This document shows, one piece after another, positions 60,900-64,000 of a stretch of DNA of 64,000 bases. The stretch comes from an uncultured Bacteroidales bacterium (GTDB taxonomy: Bacteria; Bacteroidota; Bacteroidia; Bacteroidales; UBA932): the NCBI GenBank assembly GCA_900316045.1, contig ONBM01000011.1, forward strand, positions 1-64,000. Direction: 5' to 3'. Under the pieces are notes generated by a model. The model saw only the letters and a program-made list of their open reading frames with translations, was not told the DNA's origin and ran no database searches. Within the stretch, counting starts at the first letter, position 1. The number at the start of each line of letters is the position of its first letter. The translations under genes and the position numbers were made by a program.

Positions 60900-61823
60900 A
60901 TGAAAGTCAAAGAAATCCTTGCGACATCCAAGGCTCCATTCCCGTCCCTGGAGATAGTCCCACCGCTGAACGGCATCACCAAAGAGGAGCTGTTAGACGG
61001 GATAAGGCCGTTCATGGAATTCAACCCGAAGTACCTGAATATCACCTGCCATCGGGACGAAATCGAGTTCCGGCAGCAGCCTGACGGGACTTTCGTGAGA
61101 AAGCTAGTAAGACGGCGAGTAAGCGAGAGCGCTGTTTGCGGAGCCATTCAGTCGGAATTCGACGTGGAGCTGGTGCCTCATCTGATTTGCGGAGGGGCTA
61201 CTTCGGAGCAGATAGATTTCCAGCTGCAAGATTTCAAATTCATGGGAATATGCAATATTCTAGCCCTTCGCGGAGATTGCCTAGTTGGAGAGAAACGTTT
61301 TCTTCCTGCTCCCGGAGGCTATTCACATGCGAATGAGCTAGTGAGCGCCGTTCGCTCATTCGAGGCGGAGAACGGAGCAGAGGGGTTTTTCAGCATCGGC
61401 GTCGGCGGCTATCCCGAGAAGCATTTCGAGGCAGCGAACATGGAAACCGACGTGGCCAACCTGAAACGGAAGGTGGAAGCCGGCGCCGATTATGTCGTGA
61501 CGCAGATGTTTTTCGACAACAAAGCCTTTTATTCATTCGTAGAGCGCTGCAGGGCGGCGGGGATAACGGTTCCGATAATCCCTGGCCTGAAGCCTCTCTC
61601 GACTCTGAAACAGATTCAGCAGCTCCCGGAAACGTTTTCCATAGATATTCCAGTGGAACTGACCAAAGAGGTCTCCGCACACGAAGAAAACGTCTACCAG
61701 ATCGGCCAAGAGTGGTGCGTCGCCCAATGCAAAGATTTGCTGGAGCATGGGGTCCCAGCCGTGCATTTCTTCACCATGGGAAAGGCAAACAACATCATCG
61801 GCATCCTCCGCGAATGCTTTTGA
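60900..61823 (+). CDS. metF: Methylenetetrahydrofolate reductase
   Basis: FAD/NADH-dependent reductase producing 5-methyl-THF for methionine synthesis. From ATG 60900 (GAATATG context) it has 307 residues. PSLEIVPPLNG, YLNITCHRDE, HLICGGATSEQID, NILALRGD and GADYVVTQMFFDNKAFYSF are the family hallmarks. 16 bp after metY2. No methionine synthase gene lies in the window. Confidence 0.92.
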   Translation: MKVKEILATSKAPFPSLEIVPPLNGITKEELLDGIRPFMEFNPKYLNITCHRDEIEFRQQPDGTFVRKLVRRRVSESAVCGAIQSEFDVELVPHLICGGATSEQIDFQLQDFKFMGICNILALRGDCLVGEKRFLPAPGGYSHANELVSAVRSFEAENGAEGFFSIGVGGYPEKHFEAANMETDVANLKRKVEAGADYVVTQMFFDNKAFYSFVERCRAAGITVPIIPGLKPLSTLKQIQQLPETFSIDIPVELTKEVSAHEENVYQIGQEWCVAQCKDLLEHGVPAVHFFTMGKANNIIGILRECF

Positions 61824-61876
61824 ATCAGGTTTGAGCAAAGATGACACTCTACGACGATCATACTTACGGCTAGGGG

Positions 61877-62908
61877 CTAAAAAGTCATTCTTCTCGTCAT
61901 TCCGAAATCGCATTTCTGCTTGAACAGTTTCTTTTCTTTGACCATCTTTGCGGCCAATCTGCCCATCTTGGCAAAATCGGTAGATATAGTTGTCAGTCCA
62001 CCAAGTACGACTTTATTTAAATCAAACTCATTATAGGATATAAGAAAGACATCTTTCCCAATCGTCAGATTGTTGGATATGACATTGTCATTCAACTCTG
62101 CGATACCTGTATCCAACTGACTGCTAATCAGCAGGAAAATATCATTCTTGTAAATTTTTTTAGGCGGCGCATCATAATACATGGCGACGATACCATTTTC
62201 TTCACAGAACCTGTCTACTGCTTTAATGACTTGCTTTCCATAAAGACTGGTCGGAAGCGTAATGACTTTAAGTCTGCCTATTATTTTAATTTTGTCAAGA
62301 CCCTCCGCCAAGCCATCGTATGCGTCATTTTCGAAATCCTGATATACGGCTCCAAAATTTCCTCTCAGGTTTTTAGGCAAGACATCAAGAACGATCAGTT
62401 TTCTGTTGGGAATCCTCGAGATTATTTTGAGCATCCTCTTCTGTGACTTTTCATCCAAGGGACAATGAGGGGTCACTAGATAATAATCGAACTGATCAAG
62501 ATAAAGGTCGAGATAATACTCGAGTAGATCAAGGTTTTGATTGAAAATCAGGAAGGTTGTCTCTATGCCATCTCCGACTTCCGCAAGGAATGAATTGAGG
62601 ATAGTCTGTTTGTATATACTCAATTTGTCGAACAGGATCAGAATAGAGAGATTCCTCAAGGAATTCTGCTCTTTCACATAGAACCCCTTACCCTGACGTG
62701 GTTCAAGATAGCCACGGTCTCTTAAAATGGAGTATACTTTCTTGATAGTTTCTCTTGACACATTCAGTTGATTCGCAAGATCATTCATGGAAGGAACCAT
62801 ATCCCCGCTTTTCAACTTTCCTGTCTTGATTTTCGACTCGAACTGCTGAAGAAGTTGTTTGTATAGAGGCTCACCTCCAGAGGTATTAATCACAAAAGAT
62901 ACCGCCAT
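61877..62908 (-). CDS. GntR-type regulator with LacI-like sensor domain
   Basis: 343 residues. N-terminal winged helix (PLYKQLLQQFESKIKTGKLKSGDMVPSMNDLANQ, with SRETIKKVYSILRDRGYLEPRQGKG) and a C-terminal periplasmic-binding-protein-like domain (~80-340, ILILFDKLS, DQFDYYLVTPHCPLDE, TTISTDFAKMGRLAAKM). This FucR/AraR-like architecture in Bacteroidota senses sugars. The divergent gene is an MFS transporter, a natural target. The gene carries no GAATAT hexamer, unlike the core. Confidence 0.88.
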   Translation of the reverse strand: MAVSFVINTSGGEPLYKQLLQQFESKIKTGKLKSGDMVPSMNDLANQLNVSRETIKKVYSILRDRGYLEPRQGKGFYVKEQNSLRNLSILILFDKLSIYKQTILNSFLAEVGDGIETTFLIFNQNLDLLEYYLDLYLDQFDYYLVTPHCPLDEKSQKRMLKIISRIPNRKLIVLDVLPKNLRGNFGAVYQDFENDAYDGLAEGLDKIKIIGRLKVITLPTSLYGKQVIKAVDRFCEENGIVAMYYDAPPKKIYKNDIFLLISSQLDTGIAELNDNVISNNLTIGKDVFLISYNEFDLNKVVLGGLTTISTDFAKMGRLAAKMVKEKKLFKQKCDFGMTRRMTF

Positions 62909-62923
62909 GATTTCATTACTTTC

Positions 62924-62972
62924 ACTTTGTAAAGTTAAAAATTTTCTTTTTTAAAAAATATATCTATATTTG
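62924..62972. promoter_or_regulatory. Divergent promoter region with operator-like palindrome
   Basis: ACTTTGTAAAGT (62924-62935; ACTTT arms around GT) overlaps the minus-strand promoter region of the regulator. A plus-strand -7 element TATATTTG (62965-62972) serves the MFS gene. The palindrome is a candidate binding site of the GntR-type regulator. Confidence 0.55.
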
Positions 62973-63004
62973 CACCACACCAGACCACACTACAAACTCT
63001 CGGC

Positions 63005-64000
63005 ATGTATAATAAAAATTACAAATGGGAAGTTCTGCTCATCCTTTGGATGGCCTATCTGCTTAATCAGGCTGATAGGCAGGTATTTAACACTGTCCTA
63101 CCTGCTATCCGGGATTCATTGGACCTTTCAGATGCCTCCGTTGGACTTATTGCTACCATATTTAATCTTTTCTACGCTCTTATGGTCCCGATCGCAGGAT
63201 GGGTTGGCGACCGGTGCTCAAAAAAATGGGTATGCACTATAAGCCTGCTGTTCTGGAGTCTGGCGACCACAGGAACTTTCCTGGCCAACAGTTTAATGAC
63301 TCTTGTTCTGCTTAGAAGCCTTGCTACAGGGGGCGGAGAAGCCTTCTTCGGTCCGGCAAATTACTCTCTCCTGGGGCAGTATCATACTGACACAAGGGCG
63401 CGTGCGATGTCAATACATCAGACCGCTTACTACATCGGAGTCATTCTTGCTGGCTGGCTAGCAGGTGTCATAGCTGAAGCATATGGCTGGAGATACTCTT
63501 TCTTGATTTTCGGCACAGTAGGCATCATCTGGGGCATCTTAATGATATTCAGGCTTAAGGATAACAACGTAGACAATAACATCAAAGTCACCCATAAACT
63601 GAATTTTTTCGAAGGCTTCAAAGTTGTGTTCACGACACCTACTGCGCTAATGCTCACAATCGGCTTCAGCGGGCTCATCTTCGTACTTACAGGTTATATG
63701 ACTTGGATGCCGACATTCCTACACGAAAATTTCGGACAGAATCTGGCTAGTGCCGGCTTTAATTCTATGTTTTACACGCATCTGGCAGCTTTCATCGGAA
63801 TAATTCTCGCGGGCTCGCTCTCAGACAAGATAGGGATCAGAAATCATAAAGCAAGAATGCTCCTTCAAGCAGCAGGATTAATCCTGGGCTCTCCTTTCCT
63901 AGTGATAATGAGCGCTAGCAATATTATTTGGTTAGTGTATCTGGGTCTCATGGGGTTCGGATTTTTCAGGGCATTCTTCGATGCAAACACCTACACTGTC
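63005..64000 (+). CDS. MFS transporter (partial, runs off the window)
   Basis: 332 codons are visible, open to the last base. Twelve-helix MFS: MAYLLNQADRQVFNTVLPAIRD (TM1, with Asp and Arg), FYALMVPIAGWVGDRCSKKW (TM2-loop motif A), TGGGEAFFGPANYSLLGQYH (TM4) and TAYYIGVILAGWLAGVIAE (TM5). Resembles the hexuronate/sialate-type anion:cation symporters. Divergent from the GntR-type sensor, which suggests transport of a sugar or sugar acid. The end is not in the window. Confidence 0.88.
   Translation, partial: MYNKNYKWEVLLILWMAYLLNQADRQVFNTVLPAIRDSLDLSDASVGLIATIFNLFYALMVPIAGWVGDRCSKKWVCTISLLFWSLATTGTFLANSLMTLVLLRSLATGGGEAFFGPANYSLLGQYHTDTRARAMSIHQTAYYIGVILAGWLAGVIAEAYGWRYSFLIFGTVGIIWGILMIFRLKDNNVDNNIKVTHKLNFFEGFKVVFTTPTALMLTIGFSGLIFVLTGYMTWMPTFLHENFGQNLASAGFNSMFYTHLAAFIGIILAGSLSDKIGIRNHKARMLLQAAGLILGSPFLVIMSASNIIWLVYLGLMGFGFFRAFFDANTYTV

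Overview
This window looks like chromosome of a Bacteroidales (Bacteroidota) bacterium; the genus cannot be named from the sequence. The supporting signs are promoters of the form TTTG-N19-TAnnTTTG, weak Shine-Dalgarno sites with many starts inside AATATG, homoserine O-acetyltransferase plus O-acetylhomoserine sulfhydrylase, Na+-pumping methylmalonyl-CoA decarboxylase genes, DUF6057/DUF4476 proteins, porin O/P, and an orphan type IX secretion (T9SS) sorting tail. The composition is near 50% GC over most of the window, and the hexamer GAATAT/ATATTC is strongly over-represented.

Region 1 (1-4.7 kb) is a GC-richer accessory patch: an OmpA-type barrel protein with a damaged N-terminus, a repetitive coiled-coil lipoprotein, small unknown genes, a detached T9SS tail and a possible decayed ORF. 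Region 2 (4.7-8.9 kb) is an operon for a biotin-dependent Na+-translocating decarboxylase, whose gamma subunit carries an N-terminal lamin-tail domain. A probably imported cation-diffusion-facilitator gene follows (9.3-10.4 kb). Region 3 (10.5-20.0 kb, minus) is a compact aryl-polyene/flexirubin-like lipid operon: acyltransferase, ketosynthase, ACP, two dehydratase-type proteins (one fused to a thioesterase), MMPL exporter, FAD oxidoreductase, FabG and LolA-like carrier.

Region 4 (20.2-25.6 kb) holds a cytosine-permease-like transporter coupled to a phosphoribosyltransferase, a three-gene lipid operon and tRNA-Ala(CGC), then a graveyard of two opposed AAA-ATPase fragments. Region 5 (26.3-35.7 kb) is amino-acid metabolism: metY, aspartokinase-homoserine dehydrogenase, metX, a divergent Lrp regulator and an AspT-like transporter. 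A second metY with metF lies at 59.6-61.8 kb. Region 6 (35.7-39.9 kb) has tRNA-Ser(CGA), a coiled-coil lipoprotein, menA-menG and ferritin.

Region 7 (40.0-43.9 kb) is a decaying MacAB-TolC-type efflux operon: a half-length TolC, intact MacA and ATPase, a permease cut off at 158 residues, then an SMR fragment. Related palindromes flank it. Region 8 (44-59.4 kb) carries housekeeping and envelope genes (hydrolase, lysoplasmalogenase-like protein, purN, MscS, cutC, GH3 glucosidase, M23 peptidase, trmO) and an unusual locus of two paralogous DUF6057 membrane proteins around a lipoprotein with a CxxCH motif. The right edge is a GntR-type sugar-responsive regulator divergent from an MFS transporter that runs off the window. 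A dispersed palindromic intergenic repeat (CCTGAATCAAGTTCAGG type) occurs at four sites.
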